From positions 2,170,001-2,234,000 of the forward strand of contig NZ_JBGEDP010000001.1 of NCBI RefSeq assembly GCF_041206865.1: a stretch of 64,000 nt of DNA, read 5' to 3'. Made by a program: the position numbers and the translations under genes. The stretch comes from Mycobacterium sp. HUMS_12744610 (GTDB taxonomy: Bacteria; Actinomycetota; Actinomycetes; Mycobacteriales; Mycobacteriaceae). This document shows, piece by piece, positions 50,214 through 60,089 of the stretch (the stretch's first letter is position 1; each line of letters begins with the position of its first letter). The notes below the pieces were generated by a model. That model had not been told where the DNA came from. It searched no databases and worked only from the letters and a program-made list of their open reading frames with translations.

Positions 50214-51251
50214 ATGCCCGACGACGTCGTCGCCTCGTTCCGCTGGCGCCCCGCCGTCGCCTGCGCCCTGGTTGTCGGTGCCGTCGCCGCCTGCCAGGGC
50301 GGTGCCGGCGATGTCGTCGGCGCCGGGGGACCGGCCGACGCGCACACCAGGATCGACCTGGCCGCCTACCGGGCCCCAGAACCCGGCTGGAGCAAGGTGA
50401 TCGCGGCGTTCAATGCCTCCGAGGACGGCAAGCAAGTGCAGGTCGTCGCCTCCTATGGGGCCTCCGCCGACCAGTCCCGCGCGGTGGCCGACGGCAAGCC
50501 GGCCGACGTCGTGAATTTCTCGGCCGGATCCGACGTCACCCGACTGGTCAAGGCGGGCAAGGTTTCTCCCGCCTGGGACAAGGACGCCACCGGGGGCGTC
50601 CCGTTCGGGTCGGTGGTGACGTTGGTGGTGCGCGCGGGAAACCCGAAGAACATCAGGGACTGGGACGACCTGCTGCGTCCTGGGATCGAGCTCATCACAC
50701 CCAGCCCGCTGAGTTCGGCCGCCGCGAAGTGGAACCTGCTCGCCCCGTATGCGGCCGCGAGCCGCGGCGGCAGCGATCAGGAAGCCGGCGTCGGCTTCGT
50801 CGACAAGTTGGTGAGCGGGCACGTCAAACTGCGGCCAGGGTCGGGGCGGGAGGCGACCGACGTCTTCGTGCGGGGCAGCGGTGACGTGCTGATCAGCCCC
50901 GAGAACGAGGCCCTGGCCACCGAGCGGCAGGGCAAGCCGGTGCAGCACGTCATCCCGCCGCAGACCGTCAGGGTCGACAACCCGGTCGCCGTGGTGACCA
51001 CCAGCGCACACCTGGACGCGGCCAGCGCGTTCAAGAATTTCCAGTACCGCGCCGCGACGCAGCGCCTGTGGGCGCAGGCCGGGTTCCGGCCCGTCGACCC
51101 GGGGGTGGCCGCCGAGTTCTCGGACCGGTTCCCGGTACCGGACAAACTCTTCACGATCGCCGACCTCGGCGGTTGGGACGCCGTCGATGCGCAGCTGTTC
51201 GACCAGGCCACCGGCGCCATCACCCAGGTCTACCTGCGGGCCACCGGATGA
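50214..51251 (+). CDS. subI: Sulfate-binding lipoprotein SubI
   Basis: A 345-residue periplasmic sulfate/thiosulfate-binding protein of the ABC importer CysTWA. The signal peptide ends in a lipobox-like VAAC (about residue 27). The binding-protein core shows VVNFSAGSDVTRLV, GNPKNIRDWDDLLRPGIELITPSP and SGDVLISPENEA, family-typical segments that surround the sulfate pocket. AAGGTGATCA precedes the ATG. Its stop overlaps an ATG in the ATGA style normally used for cysT, but no permease gene follows; cysT, cysW and cysA1 are missing here. Confidence 0.9.
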   Translation: MPDDVVASFRWRPAVACALVVGAVAACQGGAGDVVGAGGPADAHTRIDLAAYRAPEPGWSKVIAAFNASEDGKQVQVVASYGASADQSRAVADGKPADVVNFSAGSDVTRLVKAGKVSPAWDKDATGGVPFGSVVTLVVRAGNPKNIRDWDDLLRPGIELITPSPLSSAAAKWNLLAPYAAASRGGSDQEAGVGFVDKLVSGHVKLRPGSGREATDVFVRGSGDVLISPENEALATERQGKPVQHVIPPQTVRVDNPVAVVTTSAHLDAASAFKNFQYRAATQRLWAQAGFRPVDPGVAAEFSDRFPVPDKLFTIADLGGWDAVDAQLFDQATGAITQVYLRATG

Positions 51252-51328
51252 CGGCCGCGGTGACGCCCCGGGGCGATGCCCGCGTGCGGCCTACCCGCGT
51301 GCCGCCGATCGCGGCGACACCGGCGTGA
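51248..51328 (+). pseudogene. Possible 5' remnant of cysT
   Basis: ATG 51248 overlaps the subI stop (ATGA) and opens a 26-codon frame (MTAAVTPRGDARVRPTRVPP...) ending at 51326-51328. In other mycobacteria the permease gene cysT starts in this way directly after subI. Here the frame stops before any membrane segment and cysH follows convergently 31 bases later, so this is best read as the edge of a deletion that removed cysTWA and further genes. Short length makes homology unprovable by eye. Confidence 0.35.
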
Positions 51329-51359
51329 GCCCGTCAGCCGGCACCCATCCCGCCGCGCC

Positions 51360-52106
51360 TCACGACGCGTGCAGACCGCACTCGGTCTTGGCCGTTCCCT
51401 GCCAGCGGCCGCTACGCGGGTCGGCGCCTTCGGCGGGCCGGACCGTGCAGGGGGCGCAGCCGATCGACGGATACCCGTCGTAGATGAGCGGATTCACCAG
51501 TACGCCATGCTCGGCGATGTACGTGTCGACGTCGCGGTCGGTCCAGTCCACAAGCGGGCTGACCTTCACCAGCTTGAACGCCTCGTCGAAGCTGACCACG
51601 GGCGCGTTGGCGCGGGTGGGCGCGTCCACGCGGCGCAGCCCGGTCACCCACGCCGAATAGCCCTGCAGCGCTTTGCGTAACGGCGCGACCTTGCGGAGCC
51701 GGCAGCACTCGCCGGGGTCGCGGGCGAAGAGGTCCTTGCCCAGCAGGGCGTCCTGCTCGGCCACCGTGTGCTCGGGGGTGGCGTTGATCACGTGGATGTC
51801 GTAGACGGACTCCACTGCGTCGCGGGTGCCGATCGTCTCCACGAAGTGGTATCCGGTGTCCAGAAACACCACCGGCACACCGGGTCGAACCTTCGCGGCC
51901 AGCTCCACGAGCAGCGCATCCTGCATGCTCGAGGCGACGACGTAGTTGCATGTCGCGCAGCCACGGGGTCCGCGGACCCCGCCGAAAGTCTCGTCCGTCC
52001 AACGCAGCACGTCGATGGCGCTGGCGTTTTCCAGGTCGGCCGCCCCGCGCGCCGCCACCTCGCGCAACTCGGACTCGGAGAGTTCCGACACTTCGGTGGT
52101 GGTCAT
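51360..52106 (-). CDS. cysH: Adenylyl-sulfate reductase (APS reductase)
   Basis: A 248-residue assimilatory APS reductase that reduces adenosine phosphosulfate to sulfite using thioredoxin. The [4Fe-4S] cluster cysteines are visible as GECCRLRK (about residue 140) and GCAPCT (about 223), and the catalytic Cys is in the terminal KTECGLH. These mark the APS (not PAPS) type. The P-loop-like region lies in the VVASSMQDA segment. ATG 52106 is preceded by GGAGGCAG. In M. tuberculosis it follows nirA (sulfite reductase); no nirA is present upstream here, only a long leader with a polycysteine ORF (52437-52529). Confidence 0.93.
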   Translation of the reverse strand: MTTTEVSELSESELREVAARGAADLENASAIDVLRWTDETFGGVRGPRGCATCNYVVASSMQDALLVELAAKVRPGVPVVFLDTGYHFVETIGTRDAVESVYDIHVINATPEHTVAEQDALLGKDLFARDPGECCRLRKVAPLRKALQGYSAWVTGLRRVDAPTRANAPVVSFDEAFKLVKVSPLVDWTDRDVDTYIAEHGVLVNPLIYDGYPSIGCAPCTVRPAEGADPRSGRWQGTAKTECGLHAS

Positions 52107-52436
52107 AGGTGATCTGCCTCCGTCCAGATGGTGTGCGTGACATCGGGCACACCGAGATCGATGCGCTGCCCGGTGTTCTCCAGGGGACTGGCCGCGCGCA
52201 AACACCATGTGGCGCTGGCGCTTTCGATGCGGCCCCGTACGCAACGTCGCGTACCCGTCGCACGAGTGTGATAACCGTTGGGCGCCTTGTGATATTCCCG
52301 TGTCCGGGGGGTGGCTGTGATCACTGCTCGGTTGTCCTTCACGAACGTTCGCAGGCGTGAACGCGCCACTTGACCGAGGATTTCGGCGGCGGCGCAGATC
52401 CGGCGCCGGCTGTTGACAGGGGGCGGGTCTACGAGA
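52107..52436 (-). promoter_or_regulatory. Long leader between Cys-rich ORF and cysH
   Basis: About 330 bases with no recognisable gene. One minus-strand frame (52103-52369) ends with an ATGA overlap on cysH, but its product shows no similarity to sulfite reductase or any family I know. GC-rich inverted stretches around 52395-52415 could form the structure needed for attenuation. It may be the scar of the missing nirA gene plus the regulatory leader. Confidence 0.3.
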
Positions 52437-52529
52437 TCAGCGGAGACAACAGCAGCTGCAGACGCGCTTCAGATCGATGTGCCGACGTGCCACCAGCGCA
52501 ACGCGCAGACGAGGCTCGACAACGATCAC
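52437..52529 (-). promoter_or_regulatory. Polycysteine leader ORF upstream of cysH (putative cysteine attenuator)
   Basis: A short minus-strand frame begins at GTG 52529 (30 codons) or at GTG 52493 (18 codons) and ends HIDLKRVCSCCCLR, stop TGA at 52437-52439. Four of the last seven residues are Cys (TGC AGC TGC TGT TGT). CACAAT at 52537-52542 lies seven bases before GTG 52529, the spacing of leaderless mycobacterial transcripts. Leaderless polycysteine ORFs that sense cysteine availability are established upstream of sulfur-assimilation genes in mycobacteria, including the nirA-cysH operon; this one appears to have stayed with cysH although nirA is gone. Confidence 0.65.
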
Positions 52530-52632
52530 GCCCTCGATTGTGCCACGGAAGGCGTCCACGCACGCGCGCGGGATCCCGATTGGCGTGCGAAAAAGCCGCC
52601 TCTTCGTTACCGAAGTGCCACCTGCTACCGGT

Positions 52633-52638
52633 GATAAT
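52633..52638 (+). promoter_or_regulatory. Candidate -10 element for the Rv2390c-like/rpfD pair
   Basis: GATAAT (52633-52638) matches five of six bases of TATAAT and lies about 37 bases before the GTG of the following gene, with a ribosome binding site (GAGG, 52666-52669) between them. No good -35 element is seen 17 bases upstream. Confidence 0.3.
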
Positions 52639-52674
52639 TACCTCGCCTTGGGACTGAAGGGGATTGAGGTCATC

Positions 52675-53286
52675 GTGAACGGATCGCGGGTGGAGGGCGG
52701 CGGCGCCCACCTGGTCGTCAACAAACCCATCGGTGCTTCGCATTTCGCGATCACCGAACGGCTCCCCGGGCTCGTCCGGAATCGCACCGGCATCCTTCGT
52801 CGGTCCCGCCCGAGACGCCCGGCTTTGCGATGGCTGGCGGCGGGCGTCGTCGTCATTGCGCTGGCGGTGGCGGGCCTGGGCGGGCAGTTGCTCTACCAGG
52901 AGCACCAACGCAACGTCGCCGCCAGGCAGGCGCTTGCGGCCGCCCAGGCCTACATCGGCAAGCTGATCAACTTCGACGGCGAGACGATCGAGGGCAAATA
53001 CGGCGACATCCTCGACGGCGCGACCGGCGATTTCAAAGAGCACTACGGCAAGTCCAGCACCGAACTGCACCGGATGCTCAGGGAGAACGTGACGACCGTG
53101 CGCGGGATCATCACGGAGTCATGGGTGAAGAAGGCCACCACCAGCAGGGCGGTGATCCTGATGCTCGTCGACCAGTCGGTCAAAAACCGCAACAGCGCGA
53201 AGGCAACGCTCGAACGGAGCCGGGTCAAGATGGTGATGACCAAGGTCGACGGTCGTTGGCTGGCCAGCAAGGTGCGAGTGATATGA
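52675..53286 (+). CDS. Mce-associated-like membrane protein (Rv2390c-like)
   Basis: A 203-residue protein with a basic cytoplasmic N-terminus (about 57 residues, ending RRSRPRRPALRW), one membrane segment (LAAGVVVIALAVAGLGGQLL) and an extracytoplasmic domain resembling Mce-associated proteins (AAAQAYIGKLINFDGETIEG, ITESWVKKATTSRAVILMLVDQ). GTG 52675 is preferred since GAGG stands five bases upstream. Its stop overlaps the rpfD start (ATGA). Related small membrane proteins form a NTF2-like fold; function unknown. Confidence 0.75.
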   Translation: MNGSRVEGGGAHLVVNKPIGASHFAITERLPGLVRNRTGILRRSRPRRPALRWLAAGVVVIALAVAGLGGQLLYQEHQRNVAARQALAAAQAYIGKLINFDGETIEGKYGDILDGATGDFKEHYGKSSTELHRMLRENVTTVRGIITESWVKKATTSRAVILMLVDQSVKNRNSAKATLERSRVKMVMTKVDGRWLASKVRVI

Positions 53287-53717
53287 CGCTCAGGCTCGCG
53301 GGGATCCGCGTCATCGTGTCCGCATTCCTGGCTCAGACCCTGCTGGTGGGTGCCCTGTTCGTCACCGCCCTGGCGGTCTCGACCAGCGACTCGAAAGCCG
53401 ACGACGTCAACTGGGAAGCGATCGCGCAGTGCGAGTCGGGCGGCAACTGGGCCGCCGACACCGGCAACGGACTGTTCGGCGGCCTGCAGATCAGCCAGCC
53501 CACGTGGGATGCCAACGGCGGTTACGGTCTGCCGTCGGCCGCCGTCCCCGACGCGCAGGTCGAGGTCGCGGACCGGATCATGGCCTCCCAGGGACCCGGC
53601 GCCTGGCCCCGCTGCGCTACATGCAGCCCGGACGCGGCACCGGTGGGATCCCTGTCGCACCTCCTGGGATACGTCGAGGCTCAGGGCGGCGGTTGCCCCG
53701 GGGTGGAAGAGGACTGA
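53283..53717 (+). CDS. rpfD: Resuscitation-promoting factor RpfD
   Basis: A 144-residue secreted protein with an N-terminal signal sequence (FLAQTLLVGALFVTALAVS) and the lysozyme-like Rpf domain (VNWEAIAQCESGGNW, FGGLQISQPTWDANG). The catalytic Glu is in CESGGNW. Rpf enzymes cut peptidoglycan and help dormant cells resume growth. The cysteines expected to form the Rpf disulfide are present (QCESG and WPRCA). ATG 53283 overlaps the upstream stop, so RpfD is coupled to the membrane protein, as in M. tuberculosis Rv2390c-Rv2389c. A c-di-AMP riboswitch like that before rpfA was looked for and not seen. Confidence 0.9.
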   Translation: MTLRLAGIRVIVSAFLAQTLLVGALFVTALAVSTSDSKADDVNWEAIAQCESGGNWAADTGNGLFGGLQISQPTWDANGGYGLPSAAVPDAQVEVADRIMASQGPGAWPRCATCSPDAAPVGSLSHLLGYVEAQGGGCPGVEED

Positions 53718-53773
53718 CGGTCGAGGGCTGACCGACCGGCCCGGCGCGATCCGCGGGCGTGGGATCATTTGGC

Positions 53774-54946
53774 ATGAGCCTTCGCGAGGAGCAGGTCGAC
53801 CTGCCCGGCCTGCAGCCGGTCCCGGACCGGCCGTTCGGGTTGTATGTGCACGTACCGTTCTGTATAACCCGTTGCGGCTATTGCGATTTCAACACCTACA
53901 CCCCGGCCGAGTTGGGTGGCGTCAACCCCGATGCCTGGCTGCAGGCGCTGCGGACGGAACTCGAGTTGGCGGCCGCGCGGTTGGGCGGCCCGACGCTGCA
54001 CACCGTCTTCGTCGGCGGCGGGACGCCGTCGCTGCTGGGTGGCGCGCGCGTGGCGACGTTGCTGGACATGGTGCGTGAGCACTTCGCGCTGGCGCCGGAC
54101 GCCGAGGTCACCACCGAGGCCAACCCGGAGTCGGCCTGGCCGGACTTTTTCGGGGCGGCCCGGGCCGCGGGATACACGCGGGTATCGCTGGGCATGCAGT
54201 CAGTGTCACCGCGGGTGCTGGGCGTCCTCGACCGGATTCATACGCCGAACCGGTCGGCCGACGCGGCCCGCGAGGCGCTGGACGCCGGCTTCGAACACGT
54301 CAGCCTGGACCTGATCTATGGGACACCCGGTGAAAGCGACGACGACCTGCAGCGTTCCGTCGACACGGCGGTGGCGACCGGCGTGGACCACGTGTCCGCC
54401 TATGCCCTCACCGTCGAGGACGGCACCGCCCTGTCCCGGCGGGTCCGCCGTGGGGAGCTGGCCGCCCCCGACGACGACGTGCTCGCGCACCGCTACGAGC
54501 TGGTCGACGCCCGCCTCGCCGAGGCGGGGATGGACTGGTACGAGGTGTCGAACTGGTCGCGCCCCGGCGGTGAGTGCCGGCACAACCTCGGCTACTGGGA
54601 CGGCGGTCAGTGGTGGGGCGCCGGGCCGGGAGCGCACGGCTATGTCGGGGCGACGCGCTGGTGGAACGTCAAGCACCCCAATGCCTATGCCGACAGGCTG
54701 GCCGCTGCGGCGTTGCCCGTGGCGGGATTCGAGCAGCTCGGTCCGGACGCACTGCACACCGAGGACGTCTTGTTGAGAACCCGCCTGCGGCAAGGACTTC
54801 CGCTGGCCTCCCTGGACGCCGCCGAACGCGAACGCGCCGAGTCCGCCGTCGCCGACGGACTGCTGGTGGCCGAGGGGGACCGGCTCGTGCTCACCCCGCG
54901 CGGACGCCTGCTCGCCGACGGGGTCGTGCGCGGGGTGCTGGGGTAG
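53774..54946 (+). CDS. hemW: Radical SAM heme chaperone HemW / HemN-like
   Basis: A 390-residue radical SAM protein. The iron-sulfur motif CITRCGYCDF (CxxxCxxC) is about residue 32, followed by GGGTPSLL and GMQSVSPRVL. M. tuberculosis Rv2388c is often called hemN, but the protein lacks the extra N-terminal features of true coproporphyrinogen dehydrogenase and is better placed in the HemW group, which binds heme for transfer to proteins. ATG 53774 is chosen over 53759 by family length. It is convergent with the SbtA-like gene, with only 3 bases between them. Confidence 0.88.
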   Translation: MSLREEQVDLPGLQPVPDRPFGLYVHVPFCITRCGYCDFNTYTPAELGGVNPDAWLQALRTELELAAARLGGPTLHTVFVGGGTPSLLGGARVATLLDMVREHFALAPDAEVTTEANPESAWPDFFGAARAAGYTRVSLGMQSVSPRVLGVLDRIHTPNRSADAAREALDAGFEHVSLDLIYGTPGESDDDLQRSVDTAVATGVDHVSAYALTVEDGTALSRRVRRGELAAPDDDVLAHRYELVDARLAEAGMDWYEVSNWSRPGGECRHNLGYWDGGQWWGAGPGAHGYVGATRWWNVKHPNAYADRLAAAALPVAGFEQLGPDALHTEDVLLRTRLRQGLPLASLDAAERERAESAVADGLLVAEGDRLVLTPRGRLLADGVVRGVLG

Positions 54947-54949
54947 TTC

Positions 54950-56191
54950 TCAGGTGCCCGCGAACCAGTGCCCGACGACGTGGGCGATCTCGATGTACAG
55001 CGGGATGCCGATCGTGACGTTGTAGGAGAACGTCAGGCCCAGCGATGCGGCCAGCGGCAGGGTCGGGCTGGCCTCGGGGATGGCCAGTCGCTGGACGGCC
55101 GGCACGGCGATGTAGGACGCCGCACCGCACAGCACCGCGAACAGCACATAGGTTCCCGGCTTGAAGTCGGTGTGGGTCAGGTAGGCGTAGAGGTGGGCCA
55201 CGAAGATTCCCAGCGGGGCGAAGAGGTTCGGCGCCAGCAGGCCGAAGATGATGAAGCCTCGGCCGGCCGACCTCAGGTCCTTCAACTTGCGGGAGGCCGT
55301 CATACCCATCTCGAGCAGAAACAGGCACAGCACGCCCTGGAACGCCAGCACGAAGAACCTGTCGTCGTCGGCCACGACCTTCTGCCCCTGCAACCCACTG
55401 ACCAGGCCGATGATGATGCCGCCGAAGAGCAGGACGAGGCCCGGGTTGAGGAAGACCTCCTGGAACAGTTCACGGGAGAACAGGGAGGACCTCTTGCCGG
55501 CCGGCAGCGGCTCGCCCAGGTCGAGATCCTCGGGATGGTCCGACTTCTCCAGCGAAAATTCGATCTCCTGCTCGACACCGCGCTCGTGTTCGGCCTGCAG
55601 GCTGCGGCCGTCGGCGGGCCGTGCGGGCGTGCCCGGGCCGATGCCGGCCTTGACCGGCGCGGTGTAGCCGGCCTCCTCGGGCATGTACCCGGCCATGTCC
55701 ATGCCCCGGTGCCGCAGCCGCGCCACCAGGTACAGGGCCACCAGGCAGCCGGGAATCTCCATCACGGCCAGCATCACCGGCATGTAGGCGTTGAACGCGA
55801 TCCCGACCGACGCCAGCACGGCCACGCAGGTCGCGAAGGTGCCGGCCGAGTCGGACGCGTAGTAGCCGGCGACCGTCGCCTTGTCGACCCGTCGCATCGA
55901 GCTCAGCAAATTCAGCAAACCGTAGGCCAGCACGCCGATCAGGAAATTCGTCGCAAAGCCCACCACCATGAACCCGACGATGGCCCCCACGCTGGAGGCG
56001 CCGATCTGGGCCAGTTCCTCACCGCCGTGCCAGCCGATGGCCAGCAACAGGTACATGGTCAGGCCCTGGTAGATCACGTAGGGGAACTCGAACCGCACCT
56101 TCAGGATCGGGATCAGGAACCCGAAGTAGAAGAACAGCAGTAGCGGCTTGAACAGGTTGTGGGTGAAGTTCTGCCAGAACTCTTGCAGCAT
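54950..56191 (-). CDS. SbtA-like sodium-dependent bicarbonate transporter family protein (Rv2387-like)
   Basis: A 413-residue membrane protein of the SbtA family (DUF897). About ten hydrophobic segments flank a central hydrophilic loop (roughly residues 180-250, Glu/Asp-rich). Typical segments are GYYASDSAGTFATCVAVLA and GAASYIAVPAVQRLAIPEA. Cyanobacterial SbtA imports bicarbonate with sodium; the mycobacterial substrate is not proven. ATG 56191 has GGGAGG in front and gives the expected N-terminus MLQEFWQNFTHNL; upstream in-frame sequence is not conserved. It is divergent from mbtI. Confidence 0.82.
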   Translation of the reverse strand: MLQEFWQNFTHNLFKPLLLFFYFGFLIPILKVRFEFPYVIYQGLTMYLLLAIGWHGGEELAQIGASSVGAIVGFMVVGFATNFLIGVLAYGLLNLLSSMRRVDKATVAGYYASDSAGTFATCVAVLASVGIAFNAYMPVMLAVMEIPGCLVALYLVARLRHRGMDMAGYMPEEAGYTAPVKAGIGPGTPARPADGRSLQAEHERGVEQEIEFSLEKSDHPEDLDLGEPLPAGKRSSLFSRELFQEVFLNPGLVLLFGGIIIGLVSGLQGQKVVADDDRFFVLAFQGVLCLFLLEMGMTASRKLKDLRSAGRGFIIFGLLAPNLFAPLGIFVAHLYAYLTHTDFKPGTYVLFAVLCGAASYIAVPAVQRLAIPEASPTLPLAASLGLTFSYNVTIGIPLYIEIAHVVGHWFAGT

Positions 56192-57931
<1,740 letters not shown>

Positions 57932-57969
57932 CGTCCCGCCGGCGGCGTGACCCGCTTGTGACGCCCGTA

Positions 57970-57983
57970 GGGACCAAAGACCC
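57970..57983 (+). promoter_or_regulatory. DosR-like box upstream of the desaturase
   Basis: GGGACCAAAGACCC fits the core pattern GGGACYWWNGNCCC of mycobacterial DosR sites, an imperfect palindrome. It lies about 95 bases before the desaturase GTG (58079) on the same strand and 39 bases after mbtI. The longer 20-base consensus matches at about 13 positions. It suggests induction by hypoxia, nitric oxide or carbon monoxide. Confidence 0.45.
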
Positions 57984-58078
57984 TTTTCAATCGCGCCTCG
58001 GCGTGGCTTTCTTGATGTAACCGTATGACACAGATACATTGCGCGTTACTGGCGGAAACAGATAACTGGGAGGGCGTT

Positions 58079-59095
58079 GTGTCCGAGGGTATGACCGACC
58101 TGCAGCTACTTCACGAGCTCGAGCCCGTGGCCGAACGGCTGCTCAACCGGCATCTCGAGAAGTTCAAGGAGTGGAACCCGCACGACTACGTCCCGTGGTC
58201 GGACGGCAAGAATTTCTACGCGCTCGACGGCCAGGACTGGGAGCCCGGCCAGAGCCGGCTCTCCGACGTGGCGCAGGTCGCAATCGTGCAAAACTTGCTG
58301 ACCGAGGACAATTTGCCGTCGTATCACCGCGAGATCGCGATGAACTTCACCATGGACGGCCCGTGGGGGCAGTGGGTGAACCGGTGGACCGCCGAGGAGG
58401 CCAGGCACAGCACCGCGCTGCGCGACTACCTGGTGGTCACCCGCGCCGTCGACCCGGTCGAGCTGGAGAAGCTGCGCCTGGAGCAAATGACCCGCGGCTT
58501 CAGCCCCGGCCAGAACCGCCAGGGCGACATGTTCGCTGAGAGCATTTTCGACTCGGTCATGTACGTCTCGTTTCAGGAGCTGGCCACCCGCGTCTCGCAC
58601 CGCAACACCGGCAAGGTGGCCGGCGATCCGATCGCCGAACAGCTGATGGCCAGGGTGTCCCACGACGAGAACCTGCACATGATCTTCTACCGGGATGTCA
58701 GCGCCGCGGGCCTGGACATCGCGCCGAACCAGGCCATCCGGTCGGTGCACAAGATCCTGCGCAACTTCAAGATGCCCGGCTTCACGGTGCCGGAATTCCG
58801 GCGCAAGGCCGTGATCATCGCCGTCGGCGGCGTCTACGACCCGCGCATCCATCTCGAGGAGGTGGTGATGCCGGTGCTGAAGAAGTGGCGCATCTTCGAA
58901 CGCGAGGACTTCACCGGCGAGGCCGCGTGGATGCGCGACGACCTGGGTCTGCTGATCAAGGAACTCGAGGAGGCCGGCGCCAAGTTCGAGGAGTCCAAGC
59001 AGCGCTACCTGGAACGCGAGGCCCGCAGGACCGAGAAGATCACCGCGAGCAAGGTGCTCAAAACCCAAGGGACGCTGACGCTCAGCGGGCACTAG
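58079..59095 (+). CDS. desA1: Acyl-ACP desaturase, DesA1 type
   Basis: A 338-residue soluble diiron desaturase, the same length as M. tuberculosis DesA1 and alike from end to end by eye (TDLQLLHELEPV, WNPHDYVPWSDGKNFYAL, EEARHSTALRDYLVV, DENLHMIFYRDV). The two ExxH motifs (EARH, ENLH) bind the iron pair. DesA1 introduces a double bond in acyl-ACP chains for mycolic acid synthesis. GTG 58079 has GGGAGG five bases upstream and gives exactly the DesA1 N-terminus; an ATG at 58025 would add 18 non-conserved residues. A genome may hold more than one such gene, so this could be a paralogue. It stands behind a DosR-like site. Confidence 0.85.
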   Translation: MSEGMTDLQLLHELEPVAERLLNRHLEKFKEWNPHDYVPWSDGKNFYALDGQDWEPGQSRLSDVAQVAIVQNLLTEDNLPSYHREIAMNFTMDGPWGQWVNRWTAEEARHSTALRDYLVVTRAVDPVELEKLRLEQMTRGFSPGQNRQGDMFAESIFDSVMYVSFQELATRVSHRNTGKVAGDPIAEQLMARVSHDENLHMIFYRDVSAAGLDIAPNQAIRSVHKILRNFKMPGFTVPEFRRKAVIIAVGGVYDPRIHLEEVVMPVLKKWRIFEREDFTGEAAWMRDDLGLLIKELEEAGAKFEESKQRYLEREARRTEKITASKVLKTQGTLTLSGH

Positions 59096-59395
59096 CTTTC
59101 GGCTCGGTTTCGGCGGACCGTTCGCGATAGTCGACAAGGATGCGGCTGACCGGCGACTCGATGTTGGATTCGATCGACGCCGCCGGCCCGCACCAGCCTG
59201 CCGCTGTTTTTGTCGACCTCGAGCACGATCTGCTCGTGCAGGTCGATCAGCCTGTCCGCGCCGATGCCGTAGCCGCGGATCTCGGTGAACGCGTCGATCA
59301 GTTCGGGCCGGGTGAGCGTGGCATGGGTGCCGTCGACGCGGATCAGCTGCAGCGTCACCGGCCGCTCGAACGCGCTCGAATCAGACCGAAGGACT
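59082..59395 (-). pseudogene. Unrecognised gene fragment, 5'-truncated and frameshifted
   Basis: On the minus strand a coding-like stretch reads FERPVTLQLIRVDGTHATL to LHEQIVLEVDKNSGRLV, then needs a one-base frame change near 59185 to continue as SIESNIESPVSRILVDYRER and stop at 59082-59084, overlapping the end of desA1 by 14 bases. The 5' end meets the IS1380 remnant, so the beginning is lost; an ATG at 59403 exists but lies within the IS sequence. I do not recognise the family. Confidence 0.4.
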
Positions 59396-59945
59396 TCTTC
59401 CATGTCGGTGCCGCGTCCTGTTTGTTGTCGGAATGGTCGATGACAAGCGTGGCGTCGATATCGATGTACAGGGGCGCACCAGCTGCAGGCGCGGCGCCGG
59501 CAGCCCAGGCCGCTGCCCGCGCTACCGCGCGGGCAGTTCGAACCTTCGGCAGGTGCACAGCGTCGTTGCGCTGATCGACCAGCCGCCACATCGTCGTCGT
59601 CGAGGCCTTCGCCCCGAACACATGCTCACGATCCCCGCACAGCTGCCCGACCCCGTCGATACAGTCCGCCCCGTCGGCCACCGCCGCGGCCAGATCGGCG
59701 AACACCGCCCCGGGGCATACACCCACGGGCCGCGGTAGGTATCGTCCAAATTGGCCGTGACCTGAGCGGACAACCCGGTCAGATCGGCCAGCTCACGCAA
59801 CAGCCCCATCCCGGCGTGCGACACCACCCCACGACCGTCCGCCGATACGTTCACACGCCGCGCCGCCGCGATATTGTTCACTTGCGAGGTGCCTATCCCT
59901 TGTGCGGAACGAACCTTAGACAAGTCGATCCTGCACTGCAGGACA
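59386..59945 (-). mobile_element. IS1380-family transposase remnant
   Basis: Two minus-strand frames together give the N-terminal part of an IS1380-type transposase: first SHAGMGLLRELADLTGL to the APG around 59705, then, after a frame change, FADLAAAVADGADCIDGVGQL and the first catalytic-Asp region YIDIDATLVIDHSDNKQ, ending at WKKSFG near 59390. The remaining two thirds of the transposase are absent. No terminal repeats could be identified. Confidence 0.72.
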
Positions 59946-60089
59946 GGCACTTTCGCGTATCAACACCCAGCTACGTCGGCATTCGGCGAAAATCCGGGCT
60001 AGCGTGGGAAGGATCTATCACCGTCGCGGGCGGTGGCGGTGTAACCGCTGTCATTCGCGAGGCCCATCGACGCGGGTGGGTTGGGGGCG

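Noticed and set aside
52103..52369. Minus-strand frame ending with ATGA overlap on cysH, considered as a nirA remnant
   Set aside because: Its sequence shows no siroheme or iron-sulfur cysteine motifs and does not resemble the NirA C-terminus; the overlap alone is not enough.
52530..52674. Possible c-di-AMP (ydaO-type) riboswitch before the rpfD unit
   Set aside because: The conserved core of that riboswitch class was not found, and the region is shared with the divergent cysteine leader.
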